DNA of 64,000 nt from Sinisalibacter aestuarii. Its GTDB lineage: Bacteria > Pseudomonadota > Alphaproteobacteria > Rhodobacterales > Rhodobacteraceae. The stretch covers positions 1 through 64,000 of the forward strand of contig NZ_BROH01000007.1 of NCBI RefSeq assembly GCF_027923545.1, given 5' to 3'. Below, piece by piece: positions 25,054 to 33,682 of the stretch; positions within the stretch are counted from its first letter, which is position 1, and each line of letters starts with the position of its first letter. The notes beneath the pieces were generated by a model. That model did not search any database and was not told the origin of the DNA. It was given only the letters and a program-made list of their open reading frames with translations. A program made the position numbers and the translations under genes.

Positions 25054-26625
25054 GTGAAAATCGGGGTTCCGAAGGAAACGATCGCCGGTGAAAACCGGGT
25101 TGCGATGACGCCGGAAAGCGCGGCTCAATTGCAGAAACTGGGCTACGACTGTCTGATCCAGTCGAAAGCGGGGGAGGCTGCGGGCTTTTCCGATGCCGAT
25201 TACGAGGCGGCGGGCGTGACGGTGGTGAAAACCGCCGCGGCGCTGTGGAAAGACGCCGATATCATCGCCAAGGTGCGCGAACCTTCCGAGGCGGAGCTCA
25301 AACGGCTCACCAAGGATAAGACCCTGATTTCGTTCTTCAATCCCGGCGGCAATGAGGCCGGCCTGGCGCTGGCGAAAGAGAAGGGCGCCAATGTGATCGC
25401 GATGGAGATGGTCCCGCGTATCTCCCGCGCCCAGAAGATGGATGCGCTGTCGTCGATGGCCAATATCGCCGGCTACCGCGCGGTGATCGAGGCGGGCAAC
25501 AATTTCGGCCGCTTCTTCACCGGGCAGGTGACGGCGGCGGGCAAGGTGCCGCCGGCGAAAGTGCTCGTGGTCGGCGCCGGTGTCGCCGGCCTCGCCGCCA
25601 TTGGCACCTCGACCTCGCTCGGCGCGATCACCTATGCCTTCGACGTGCGGCCCGAAGTGGCCGAACAGGTCGAATCGATGGGCGCGGAATTCGTCTATCT
25701 CGACTTCGACGAAGAGCAGCAGGACGGGTCGGCCTCAGGCGGTTACGCCTCGGTGTCGAGCCCTGAATTCCACGCCGCCCAGCTTGCCAAGTTCCGCGAG
25801 CTTGCGCCGGAGATGGACATCGTCATCACCACCGCGCTGATCCCGAACCGTGAAGCGCCGGAGCTTTGGACGGCCGATATGGTCGAGGCGATGAAGCCGG
25901 GCTCGGTGATCGTCGACCTCGCCGCCGAGAAGGGCGGCAACTGCAAGCTGACCAAGAAGGACGAGAAGATCGTTACCAAGAACGGTGTGACGATCATCGG
26001 CTATACCGACTTCCCGTCGCGGATGGCCACGCAGGCTTCGACGCTCTACGCCAACAACATCCGCCACATGATGACCGACCTGACGCCCGAAAAGGACGGC
26101 AAGGTCAATCACGACATGGACGATGACGTGATCCGTGGCGCCACCGTCGCCTATCAGGGCGAGATCACCTTCCCGCCGCCGCCGCCGAAAATCCAGGCGA
26201 TCGCGGCCAAGCCGAAGCCCACGGCGGTCGAGAAGACCCCCGAAGAGCTGAAGGCCGAGGAAGCCGCCGCCGCCCGCAAGGCCGGGCGTCAGCAGATCGG
26301 CATGCTCGTGCTGGGCGCGGTGCTGATGGCGATCATCGGCCTTTATGCGCCGGCGGCCTTCATGGGGCATTTCATCGTGTTCGTGCTGGCGGTCTTCGTC
26401 GGCTTCCAGGTGATCTGGGGGGTGAGCCACGCGCTGCACACCCCGCTCATGGCCGTGACCAACGCGATTTCGGGGATCATCATCCTCGGCGCGCTGCTGC
26501 AGCTTGGCTCCGGTATCGGGATCGTCACGATCCTTGCCGGGATCTCGGTGCTGATCGCGACGATCAACGTCGTCGGCGGCTTCATGGTCACGCGGCGCAT
26601 GCTGCAAATGTTCCAGAAATCCTGA
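25054..26625 (+). CDS. pntA: NAD(P) transhydrogenase subunit alpha
   Basis: A 523-residue alpha subunit of the proton-translocating transhydrogenase, which uses the proton gradient to make NADPH from NADH. The N-terminal NAD(H)-binding domain I shows GVPKET, the Rossmann loop VVGAGVAGLAAIGT and RMATQAS near its end; a Pro/Lys/Glu linker leads to C-terminal membrane helices (about 408-512). The alpha chain is fused (alpha1+alpha2), unlike the split pntAA/pntAB of some relatives. A GTG start follows GAAGGAGAACATC. pntB begins 15 bp downstream. Confidence 0.95.
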   Translation: MKIGVPKETIAGENRVAMTPESAAQLQKLGYDCLIQSKAGEAAGFSDADYEAAGVTVVKTAAALWKDADIIAKVREPSEAELKRLTKDKTLISFFNPGGNEAGLALAKEKGANVIAMEMVPRISRAQKMDALSSMANIAGYRAVIEAGNNFGRFFTGQVTAAGKVPPAKVLVVGAGVAGLAAIGTSTSLGAITYAFDVRPEVAEQVESMGAEFVYLDFDEEQQDGSASGGYASVSSPEFHAAQLAKFRELAPEMDIVITTALIPNREAPELWTADMVEAMKPGSVIVDLAAEKGGNCKLTKKDEKIVTKNGVTIIGYTDFPSRMATQASTLYANNIRHMMTDLTPEKDGKVNHDMDDDVIRGATVAYQGEITFPPPPPKIQAIAAKPKPTAVEKTPEELKAEEAAAARKAGRQQIGMLVLGAVLMAIIGLYAPAAFMGHFIVFVLAVFVGFQVIWGVSHALHTPLMAVTNAISGIIILGALLQLGSGIGIVTILAGISVLIATINVVGGFMVTRRMLQMFQKS

Positions 26626-26640
26626 TAGGCGGAGGTCGAT

Positions 26641-28023
26641 ATGACACCTGAACTGCAAACCGCCGCCTATATCGCGGCCACCGTTCTCTTCATCCTGTCG
26701 CTCGGCGGGCTCAAGGACCAGGAAAGCGCCAAGCGCGGCGTCTGGTTCGGCATCACCGGCATGGCCATCGCGGTGCTGGCGACGATCTTCGGCCCCGGCG
26801 TGGCCATCGGCGCGACGCTGATCATCTCCATCGCCATCGGCGCGCTGATCGGCGTCATCGTGGCGCAGCGCGTCGAGATGACGGGGATGCCCCAGCTTGT
26901 GGCGCTGCTGCACAGCTTCGTCGGCCTTGCCGCCGTGTTCATCGGCCTCAACTCCGACCTCGTGCCGCACGAATTTGCCGGCGCCGATGCCGGGGCGGAG
27001 AAGATCATCCACGAGATCGAGATCTTCCTCGGCGTCTTTATCGGCGCGATCACCTTCACCGGTTCGCTGGTGGCCTATGGCAAGCTGTCGGGCCGGATCA
27101 ACGGCAAGGCGCTGATCCTGCCGGGCCGCCATATGTGGAACGGGCTGATGGTGCTGGCCTCGCTGGTGCTGCTGATCATGTATATGAACCATGCCGGGCC
27201 GTGGACGCTCTATCTGATGACGGCGCTCGCCTTCATCATCGGCGCGCATCTGGTCTGGGCCATCGGCGGGGCGGACATGCCCGTGGTGGTCTCGATGCTG
27301 AACAGCTACTCGGGCTGGGCGGCGGCGGCCACCGGCTTCCTGCTCGGCAATGACCTCCTGATCGTCACCGGCGCGCTGGTGGGCTCGTCGGGCGCGATCC
27401 TGTCCTACATCATGTGCGTGGCGATGAACCGCAAGTTCCTCGCGGTGATCCTCGGCGGCTTCGGAGGCCCGAAGGGCCCGGCGATGGAGATCGAGGGCGA
27501 GATGGTCGCCATCGACGCCGACGGCGTGGCCTCGGCGCTGAACGAGGCGCAATCGGTCATCATCGTGCCGGGCTACGGCATGGCGGTGGCGCAGGCGCAG
27601 CAATCGGTGGCGGAGCTTACCCGCAAGCTGCGCGCCAAGGGCAAGAACGTGCGCTTCGGCATTCACCCGGTTGCGGGCCGTCTGCCGGGGCACATGAACG
27701 TGCTGCTGGCCGAGGCCAAGGTGCCCTATGACATCGTGCTGGAGATGGACGAGATCAACGAGGACTTCCCGGAAACCGACGTGGTGATCGTGATCGGCTC
27801 GAACGACATCGTGAACCCCGCCGCGCAGGAAGACCCGAACTCGCCCATCGCCGGGATGCCGGTGCTGGAAGTGTGGAAGGCCAAGCAGGTCTTCGTCTCC
27901 AAACGCGGCCAGGGCACGGGCTATTCGGGCATCGAAAACCCGCTGTTCTACAAGGAAAACACCCGGATGTTCTATGGCGACGCCAAGGCGTCGATGGACA
28001 GCCTTCTGCCGATGATCGACTGA
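26641..28023 (+). CDS. pntB: NAD(P) transhydrogenase subunit beta
   Basis: A 460-residue beta subunit: about eight membrane helices in the first 260 residues (domain II, proton channel), then the NADP(H)-binding domain III with [15 protein letters not shown], the [18 protein letters not shown] loop and GANDVVNPAA-like [26 protein letters not shown] precedes the ATG. It forms an operon with pntA and is followed 22 bp later by a strong terminator. Confidence 0.95.
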   Translation: MTPELQTAAYIAATVLFILSLGGLKDQESAKRGVWFGITGMAIAVLATIFGPGVAIGATLIISIAIGALIGVIVAQRVEMTGMPQLVALLHSFVGLAAVFIGLNSDLVPHEFAGADAGAEKIIHEIEIFLGVFIGAITFTGSLVAYGKLSGRINGKALILPGRHMWNGLMVLASLVLLIMYMNHAGPWTLYLMTALAFIIGAHLVWAIGGADMPVVVSMLNSYSGWAAAATGFLLGNDLLIVTGALVGSSGAILSYIMCVAMNRKFLAVILGGFGGPKGPAMEIEGEMVAIDADGVASALNEAQSVIIVPGYGMAVAQAQQSVAELTRKLRAKGKNVRFGIHPVAGRLPGHMNVLLAEAKVPYDIVLEMDEINEDFPETDVVIVIGSNDIVNPAAQEDPNSPIAGMPVLEVWKAKQVFVSKRGQGTGYSGIENPLFYKENTRMFYGDAKASMDSLLPMID

Positions 28024-28044
28024 TCGGCCAGCCAGTGAATACCG

Positions 28045-28074
28045 AAAGGCCCCGCTCCGGCGGGGCCTTTTTCG
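28045..28074 (+). terminator. Rho-independent terminator of pntAB
   Basis: AAAGGCCCCGC-TCCG-GCGGGGCCTTTTT: an 11-bp stem with a tetraloop and a T-run, 22 bp after the pntB stop. The flanking A-run makes it symmetrical, so it could also serve the minus-strand pilin-like gene ending at 28132. Confidence 0.92.
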
Positions 28075-28131
28075 TTTGGGTGCGGGGCGGGTGAAGCCCC
28101 GCCGGGGTGGGGCTTGCCCGTATGCTGGCGC

Positions 28132-28632
28132 TCAGCGCGAGCGGCCGCGCCCGCCATCGCCCCAATCGTCGCGCCCGTTCGGGTTTTCGCCGGCCCGCCC
28201 GACATCCTTGTCATTGCCGGGGTTGCCGCTGCGGCTGTCATCGCCGGAGCCGCCGCTGTTGTCGGCGCTGTCGTCGAAGCTGCTGCTGCTCCCGCTGCTG
28301 CCGCTGCTGCCGGAGGTGCTCTCCTCTCCCGATGCGCCCGTGCCTGCACCGTCGCCCGAGGCTCCATCCGCCCCGTTGCCGCTTGCCTCTCCGGTGCCGT
28401 CACCGCTTTCGCCGCCCGTGCCCGCGCCCGTGCCTGCGCCCGCCGTGCTGCCATCGACCTCGAAGCCGCCGCCATCGGCGATGTGGTCGCCCATGGCCGT
28501 CGCGAAGCTGCCAAGGCTGAGGCCCATCTGCGTCATCAGCGACAGGGTGATGGTGATCACCGTTGCCAGCAGGACGACGTAATCGACGGTTACCGCGCCG
28601 TCTTCGCTGTGGAGAAATCCGGGTCTGGCCAT
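28132..28632 (-). CDS. Flp/Tad-pilin-like protein with long Gly/Ser/Asp tail
   Basis: A 166-residue protein. Its first 50 residues resemble a Flp-type pilin: a short polar leader ending in SEDGAVTVDYVVLLATVI, with the Glu and following hydrophobic helix (about 14-34) typical of Flp and TadE-like proteins. From residue 53 the sequence is almost entirely Gly, Ser, Asp, Thr, Ala and Glu (for example SGSSGSSGSSSSFDDS), low complexity and presumably disordered. AAGGATCTGACAG precedes the start. A Flp prepilin peptidase would cleave before the helix. No tad genes are near; assignment rests on the N-terminus only. Confidence 0.7.
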   Translation of the reverse strand: MARPGFLHSEDGAVTVDYVVLLATVITITLSLMTQMGLSLGSFATAMGDHIADGGGFEVDGSTAGAGTGAGTGGESGDGTGEASGNGADGASGDGAGTGASGEESTSGSSGSSGSSSSFDDSADNSGGSGDDSRSGNPGNDKDVGRAGENPNGRDDWGDGGRGRSR

Positions 28633-28824
28633 CTGTCAGATCCTTGGGTCAGGGAGAGGTTGAACTACTTTGGGTTGAACTGCGCACATCACAATACTTC
28701 AGGTTGTGATCGGAGAAAGCGCCGGAGACATGGCGGAAATCGAGCCGGCACGCGGCATTTTTGGTAAACGGCGGATGAATCCGGCCATAATCGCCTGAAA
28801 AGGGCGGCTTTTCGCCGGTCCGGG

Positions 28825-29388
28825 TTAGCCGCGCCCGGTCTGCGGCGGCGCCTCGCGCCAGCTTCCCGGAACGATCCCGTCGAGCCGCCAGGGGCCAATG
28901 CGCCAGCGCACCAGCCGCAGGGTGGGCAGGCCGATGGCCGCCGTCATCCGCCGCACCTGCCGGTTGCGGCCCTCGCTGATGGTGAGCTCGATCCAGGCAT
29001 CCGGCACCGATTTTCGAAACCGCACCGGCGGCACGCGCGGCCACAGATCGGGCGGGGCGATCAGCCGGGCGCGGGCCGGGCGGGTGATCCCGTCTTTCAG
29101 CCGCAGCCCGCGGCGCAGCGGCTCCAGATCGTCCTCGCCCGGTGCGCCCTCCACCTGCACCAGATAGGTCTTTTCCATCTTGTGCTTCGGATTGGCGATC
29201 TTCGCCTGCAGCTTGCCGTCATCGGTGAGCAGCACCAGCCCCTCGCTGTCGCGGTCGAGCCGCCCGGCGGGGTAAACGCCCGGCACGTCGATGAAATCCG
29301 AGAGCGTCGCGCGGGGCGTCGGGCTTTTCTCATCGGTGAATTGCGTCAGCACGCCATAGGGTTTGTTGAACAGGATCAGCCGGGTCAT
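28825..29388 (-). CDS. rluE: 23S/16S rRNA pseudouridine synthase (RsuA/RluE-type)
   Basis: A 187-residue pseudouridine synthase lacking an S4 domain. The catalytic motif is [15 protein letters not shown] with the nucleophilic Asp; it begins with the family [14 protein letters not shown] and has the late [12 protein letters not shown] motif. The absence of an N-terminal S4 domain and the size match RluE, which modifies U2457 of 23S rRNA in E. coli; target identity here is inferred. It overlaps no neighbour. The leader between it and the downstream pilin-like gene (28633-28824) holds a repeated GGTTGAACT. Confidence 0.85.
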   Translation of the reverse strand: MTRLILFNKPYGVLTQFTDEKSPTPRATLSDFIDVPGVYPAGRLDRDSEGLVLLTDDGKLQAKIANPKHKMEKTYLVQVEGAPGEDDLEPLRRGLRLKDGITRPARARLIAPPDLWPRVPPVRFRKSVPDAWIELTISEGRNRQVRRMTAAIGLPTLRLVRWRIGPWRLDGIVPGSWREAPPQTGRG

Positions 29389-29499
29389 GTGCCTCCCATA
29401 CGCGGCCCGGCGAGAAATTTCACCCCCGGATGAAAAACTGCTTGCGTGAATCGAACCTTCGCCCCATATGCGCGATCAGACGCCAACGCACGCGCCTCT

Positions 29500-29599
29500 G
29501 GCCACGCCCGGGCAACCCAATACGGGCACGCGTTTATGCAGCGACGGTAACGTCTTCATTGGAACCTTGGGGCCTTGCCCCTGTCTCGTGGAGATAGCC
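29500..29599 (+). promoter_or_regulatory. Structured leader of the decarboxylase gene (candidate speF-type RNA)
   Basis: The 210-bp region before the decarboxylase start contains a compact stem-loop GGGGC-CTT-GCCCC (29569-29581), 8 bases before the GGAG ribosome-binding site, preceded by GGAACCTT. A speF leader RNA motif is known upstream of ornithine decarboxylase genes in alphaproteobacteria. Position and gene context match that expectation, but I could not compare this sequence with the model, so the identification is provisional. Confidence 0.4.
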
Positions 29600-30757
29600 A
29601 TGACCATTGCTGCACAGGGCGCTTTTGCGCCCTCCACCCGCATCGACTCCTTCGCCGCCACCGCGCTCGTGGACCGCCCCACGCTGGTGCTCGATATCGA
29701 CCGTGTCGAGGCGCAGTATCACGCCCTGAAAGTGGGTCTTGGCTTTGCCCATATCCATTACGCGGTGAAGGCCAACCCGACCCGTGAGATCATCGAGCGG
29801 CTGGTCAATATCGGCTCGCATTTCGATGCCGCCTCGCGCGGCGAGATCGAGCTGTGCCTGTCGCAGGGGGCCGAGCCGGGCCATATCTCCTTCGGCAACA
29901 CGATCAAGAAGCCCGCCGATATTGCCTTCGCCCACCATGTCGGGGTGACGCTCTTTGCGGCGGATGCCGGCGAAGAGCTTGAGAAGATCGCCGAAAATGC
30001 GCCGGGCGCCGAGGTCTACATTCGCGTTCTGGTCGAGAACAGCGAGGCCGATTGGCCGCTCAGCCGCAAGTTCGGCTGCCGGGCTTCCATGGTGCCCGAT
30101 CTCTTTGCCCGTGCCATCGAACTGGGGCTTGTGCCGGTCGGCCTGTCCTTCCATGTCGGCTCGCAAACCCGCCGCGCCGAGATGTGGGCGCCGGTGCTCG
30201 ACTCGGTCGCCGGGATCTGGCGCGATCTGCAGGATCGCGGCTATGCGCCGACGCTGCTCAATATCGGCGGTGGCTTCCCCGCCTATTACGGCGATCCGGT
30301 CGACACCCCCACCACCTATGCCAGCCGCGTGATGGGGCTGGTCACCGAGCGCTTCGGCCAGGTCGCCCGGGTGATGGCCGAGCCGGGCCGCGGCATGGTG
30401 GCCGAAGCCGGCGCGATCCTCGCCGAAGTGGTGCTCGTGTCGAAGAAATCCGAGGATGACACGCACCGCTGGGTCTACCTCGATATCGGCCGGTTCTCGG
30501 GCCTGGCCGAGACCGAGGGCGAGGCGATCCGCTACCAGATCGCCACGCCGCGCGATTTCGACTCTTTCGGCCCCTGCATCCTCGCCGGCCCGTCCTGCGA
30601 CTCGGCCGATGTGCTCTACGAGAAACGCCCGATCATGCTGCCCCTCACCCTGAAGGCGGGCGACAAGGTGGTGATCCGCAATACCGGGGCCTACACCTCG
30701 TCTTATTCCTCTGTCGGTTTCAACGGTTTCCCGCCGCTCGATGTGATCGTGCTCTAA
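29600..30757 (+). CDS. Ornithine/lysine decarboxylase, fold-type III PLP enzyme
   Basis: A 385-residue alanine-racemase-fold decarboxylase. The PLP Lys is K57 in HYAVKANP; HVGSQ, the phosphate-binding LNIGGGFP, AEPGRGMVAEAG, and the Cys of GPSCDSADVLYE (second-subunit active-site residue) are all present. This is the alphaproteobacterial ODC/LDC type making putrescine or cadaverine; substrate preference cannot be read with certainty. The ATG at 29600 after GTGGAGATAGCC is chosen, although the frame is open for 44 codons upstream. Probably controlled through its leader. Not adjacent to other polyamine genes. Confidence 0.9.
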   Translation: MTIAAQGAFAPSTRIDSFAATALVDRPTLVLDIDRVEAQYHALKVGLGFAHIHYAVKANPTREIIERLVNIGSHFDAASRGEIELCLSQGAEPGHISFGNTIKKPADIAFAHHVGVTLFAADAGEELEKIAENAPGAEVYIRVLVENSEADWPLSRKFGCRASMVPDLFARAIELGLVPVGLSFHVGSQTRRAEMWAPVLDSVAGIWRDLQDRGYAPTLLNIGGGFPAYYGDPVDTPTTYASRVMGLVTERFGQVARVMAEPGRGMVAEAGAILAEVVLVSKKSEDDTHRWVYLDIGRFSGLAETEGEAIRYQIATPRDFDSFGPCILAGPSCDSADVLYEKRPIMLPLTLKAGDKVVIRNTGAYTSSYSSVGFNGFPPLDVIVL

Positions 30758-30826
30758 GTCGCAGCCGGGGCCTCTGGCCCGATGCCGGGAAATCCCGTAT
30801 CCCGGAAGGGACGGGATCGACCGGGG

Positions 30827-32119
30827 ATGCAGATGGCGACGATTCAGGACCACGAGCTGCGCTATGCGCTGGCAAACGAGCTTCATGCGCGGCCCTTTCC
30901 GGCGCTGAACCCGCCCTGCTTTGCCGCCTATATCGCGATCAAGCGCCCCACCGATGCGGCGGGGCGCGACCGCGCCGAGGATGTCGCCCATCTGCATGCG
31001 CTGCTCGACCGGTTCGGCGCGCCGCATCCGAAGGCGGGCGACAACCATTTCTTCGGCGAGATCGGCAAGCACACCCTGAAATGGGAGCAGCATACCGAGT
31101 TCGTCACCTATACGATCTTCGGCGACGGCAATGCCGAAAAGCCCTTTGATCCGAAGGTGTTCGACGTGTTCCCCGCCGACTGGCTGGCGCAGGCGCCCGG
31201 CGTGCGGCTCACCTCGGCGCTGGTGCGTGTCGAGATCATGCCGGGCGAAGACGAGATGCGCCGCAAGATCGACGATTGGTTCGTGGCCGAAAGCGTGGCC
31301 GCCTCCTCGGTGCTCGACGGGGCGGCGATCATCGCGGGCGATTTCCGCATTGATCCGGGCGGGCATATGCGCTTCGGCGTGTTCACCGGGCCGGAGATCA
31401 CCGAGCGGCGGGTGGGGCGGATCGTGCAGCGGCTGACCGAGATCGAAACCTACAAGGCGATGTCGATGCTGGGGCTGGCGCGCGCGCGCAGCGTGCAGGG
31501 GCGGCTGGGCGATCTGGAAGACGAGCTGTCGCAGATGGTGCGCCAGCTTGGCAAGGCGGGCACGAGCCACGAGGCGGAACTGGGCGAGCTTCTGCAAATC
31601 TCGGCCGAGCTTGAAAGCCTTCATGCGCAAACCTCGTTCCGCTTCGGCGCCACCTCGGCCTATGAGGCGATCGTGACCGACCGTATCCGCGTGCTGCGCG
31701 AAGAGCGGTGGGACGGGCGCCAGACGCTCAACGAATTCATGATGCGCCGCTTCGATCCGGCGATGCGCACGGTCAAATCCGTCGAGCGGCAGCTTGGCGA
31801 CATGGCCGAGCGCGCCGAGCGGGCAGGGGATCTGCTGCGCACGCGCGTGGATGTGGAACGCTCGGCCCAGAACCAGAAGCTGCTCGAAAGCATGGACCGG
31901 CGCGCCGATCTGCAACTGCGCCTGCAGGAAACGGTGGAAGGGCTCTCGGTGGTGGCGATCAGCTATTACGCGGTGTCGCTGCTGGCCTATCTGGTCGAGC
32001 CGCTGGCCTACAGGCTGGGCGTCGACAAGACATGGGCCAAGGCGGGCCTGGTGCTGCCGGTGGTGCTGGTGGTCTGGCTCATTGGCCGGTCGGTGAAAAA
32101 GCGGCTGATCCACAAGTAG
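30827..32119 (+). CDS. DUF3422 family protein
   Basis: A 430-residue protein of the DUF3422 family, common in Rhodobacterales and other proteobacteria. The N-terminus HELRYALANELHARPFP is the characteristic motif. The middle is helical with predicted coiled coil (about 200-365). Near the C-terminus are two hydrophobic segments (VVAISYYAVSLLAYL and AGLVLPVVLVVWLIG) and a basic tail, so it is probably membrane-attached. ATG at 30827 or 30833 are both possible; neither has a perfect ribosome-binding site. Function unknown. It follows the decarboxylase gene by 69 bp. Confidence 0.85.
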   Translation: MQMATIQDHELRYALANELHARPFPALNPPCFAAYIAIKRPTDAAGRDRAEDVAHLHALLDRFGAPHPKAGDNHFFGEIGKHTLKWEQHTEFVTYTIFGDGNAEKPFDPKVFDVFPADWLAQAPGVRLTSALVRVEIMPGEDEMRRKIDDWFVAESVAASSVLDGAAIIAGDFRIDPGGHMRFGVFTGPEITERRVGRIVQRLTEIETYKAMSMLGLARARSVQGRLGDLEDELSQMVRQLGKAGTSHEAELGELLQISAELESLHAQTSFRFGATSAYEAIVTDRIRVLREERWDGRQTLNEFMMRRFDPAMRTVKSVERQLGDMAERAERAGDLLRTRVDVERSAQNQKLLESMDRRADLQLRLQETVEGLSVVAISYYAVSLLAYLVEPLAYRLGVDKTWAKAGLVLPVVLVVWLIGRSVKKRLIHK

Positions 32120-32123
32120 ACCC

Positions 32124-32167
32124 CAACGGGTTTGAAACCCGTTGAGAGGCGTTTTCGAAAACGCCTC
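32124..32167. repeat. Two adjacent perfect palindromes after DUF3422 gene
   Basis: CAACGGGTTT-G-AAACCCGTTG (32124-32144, 10-bp stem, one-base centre) and GAGGCGTTTTC/GAAAACGCCTC (32146-32167, 22-bp perfect palindrome) are separated by one base. They begin 4 bp after the stop codon at 32119 and lie 55 bp before argE. No T-run. The layout mirrors the pair at 15892-15941 though the sequences differ. Possible transcript 3' end structure or protein-binding palindromes. Confidence 0.75.
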
Positions 32168-32222
32168 GCCCCCTTGACCGCCCCCCGGCCCGCAGGCAGG
32201 CTCGCGGCCAAAGGAGCCTCCT

Positions 32223-33392
32223 ATGCAAGACCTTTCAGCCCGCGACATCCTCGACAAGCTGGTGTCTTTCCCCACCGTTTCGTCCGAGAGCAATCTCGCG
32301 CTGGTGGATTGGGTCGAGGATTACCTCGCCGCCCATGGCGTGCGGGCGCACCGGGTTTACAATGACGATGGCACCAAGGCTGCGCTCTACGCCAATATCG
32401 GCCCCGAGGTGGAGGGCGGCGTGGTGCTGTCGGGCCATACCGATGTGGTGCCGGTCGAGGGGCAGGCCTGGGACACAGACCCGTTTGAAGTGGTCGAGAA
32501 AGATGGCCGCCTCTACGGGCGCGGCACCTGCGATATGAAGGGGTTCGACGCCATCGCGCTGGCCGCCGTGCCGAAGGCGCTGAAGGCGAATCTTCAGCGC
32601 CCGTTACAGATCGCGCTCTCCTATGACGAGGAAGTCGGCTGCCTCGGTGCGCCGCGGATGATCGCCGAAATGGCTGAGGTGCTGCCGCGCGCCGCTGCGG
32701 CGATCATCGGCGAGCCAAGCGAGATGAAGGTGGTCAACGGCCATAAGGGCGGGATCGGCATCGCCACCCATCTGCGCGGCCACGAGGTGCATTCCTCGCT
32801 CATGCATACCGGGGTGAGCGCGGTGATGGAGGGGGCAAAGCTCGTCGACTGGGCCAACCGGATGAACGCCGAAAACATGGCCCGCGAGCGCGACCCGATC
32901 GACGCGCTGTTCGAGCCGCCCTGGACGACCTGCCATGTCGGCACGATCCACGGGGGCACCGCCGACAACATCACCGCCAGGGATTGCCGCTTCGTCATGG
33001 CCTTCCGCTGCATCCCCGGCGAAAGCGTCGAGGGCTGGCGCGACCGCTATCTCGACGAGGTCGCCCGGATCGAGGCGGGGATGAAGGCGATCCATCCCGA
33101 GGCGCGGATCGAAACGGCAATCCGCTTCCACGTGCCGGGGCTGAAACCGGAAAATGACGGCGCGGCGGAGGCGCTCGCGCGCAGCCTGTCGGGCGACAAC
33201 GCCACCCATGTGGTCAGCTACGCCACCGAGGCGGGCCAGTTTCAGGAGGGCGGCTATTCGGCGGTGATCATCGGGCCGGGCAATATCGCGCAGGCCCATC
33301 AGCCGAATGAGTGGCTGAGCGTGAGCCAGTTCGAGAAGGGCATCGCCTTTACAGATCGGTTGATCGCGCATCTGGAGCGGGCGCAGGCATGA
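32223..33392 (+). CDS. argE: Acetylornithine deacetylase
   Basis: A 389-residue M20 metallopeptidase-fold enzyme. Metal ligands appear in order: His-x-Asp in LSGHTDVVP, Asp in GRGTCDMKGF, Glu-Glu in YDEEVGCLG, Glu in IIGEPSEMK, and a late His in NIAQAHQPNEW. The lid/dimerisation domain is the middle third. The ArgE subgroup is indicated by GRGTCDMKGFDA and AGQFQEGGYSAVIIGPG. It removes acetyl from N-acetylornithine in arginine synthesis. Its stop overlaps the start of the next gene (ATGA, 33389-33392), so the three genes to 35025 are translationally coupled. Confidence 0.88.
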   Translation: MQDLSARDILDKLVSFPTVSSESNLALVDWVEDYLAAHGVRAHRVYNDDGTKAALYANIGPEVEGGVVLSGHTDVVPVEGQAWDTDPFEVVEKDGRLYGRGTCDMKGFDAIALAAVPKALKANLQRPLQIALSYDEEVGCLGAPRMIAEMAEVLPRAAAAIIGEPSEMKVVNGHKGGIGIATHLRGHEVHSSLMHTGVSAVMEGAKLVDWANRMNAENMARERDPIDALFEPPWTTCHVGTIHGGTADNITARDCRFVMAFRCIPGESVEGWRDRYLDEVARIEAGMKAIHPEARIETAIRFHVPGLKPENDGAAEALARSLSGDNATHVVSYATEAGQFQEGGYSAVIIGPGNIAQAHQPNEWLSVSQFEKGIAFTDRLIAHLERAQA

Positions 33393-33682
33393 AAATCACC
33401 TGCTCTTGCGGCGCCACGATCCATGACGGCACCGATGCGCTGCCGCACAAGGGCCATGCCATTGCCGACCGTGACTGGGGGCCGTTCTGGGAGGCGCTCG
33501 ATGCGGCGCTGGCGCGCCCGCGTGCTCCGGCGGCAATGGCGATGGAATTGCGGCGCAAGGCATCCGCGCGCCGGATGTGGGAATGCCGCACATGCGGGCG
33601 GCTCTGGATCGACCGCGCGGATGGCGGGCTGTTGTCCTACGCGCCGGAACCAGCGCGCGTGAACAAGGTGTTCGAGCAATGA
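33389..33682 (+). CDS. Small zinc-ribbon-like hypothetical protein
   Basis: A 97-residue protein with two Cys pairs, C5-x-C7 near the N-terminus (ITCSCGATIHDGTDA) and C-x2-C in MWECRTCGRLWID, which could form a split zinc site. The rest is helical and hydrophilic. It overlaps argE by 4 bp at its start and the FAD oxidoreductase by 4 bp at its end, which is strong evidence that it is expressed. Family and function unknown; a role tied to its two enzyme neighbours is inferred from coupling only. Confidence 0.75.
   Translation: MKITCSCGATIHDGTDALPHKGHAIADRDWGPFWEALDAALARPRAPAAMAMELRRKASARRMWECRTCGRLWIDRADGGLLSYAPEPARVNKVFEQ

Noticed and set aside
25735-27693. 652-codon minus-strand frame opposite pntA/pntB
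   Set aside because: Arg/His/Asp-rich shadow across two genes with intact function-defining motifs.
29468-29599. 44-codon in-frame N-terminal extension of the decarboxylase
   Set aside because: Not similar to the family N-terminus, Pro/Thr-rich, and GGAG before the ATG at 29600 fits better. It may still be a leader peptide.
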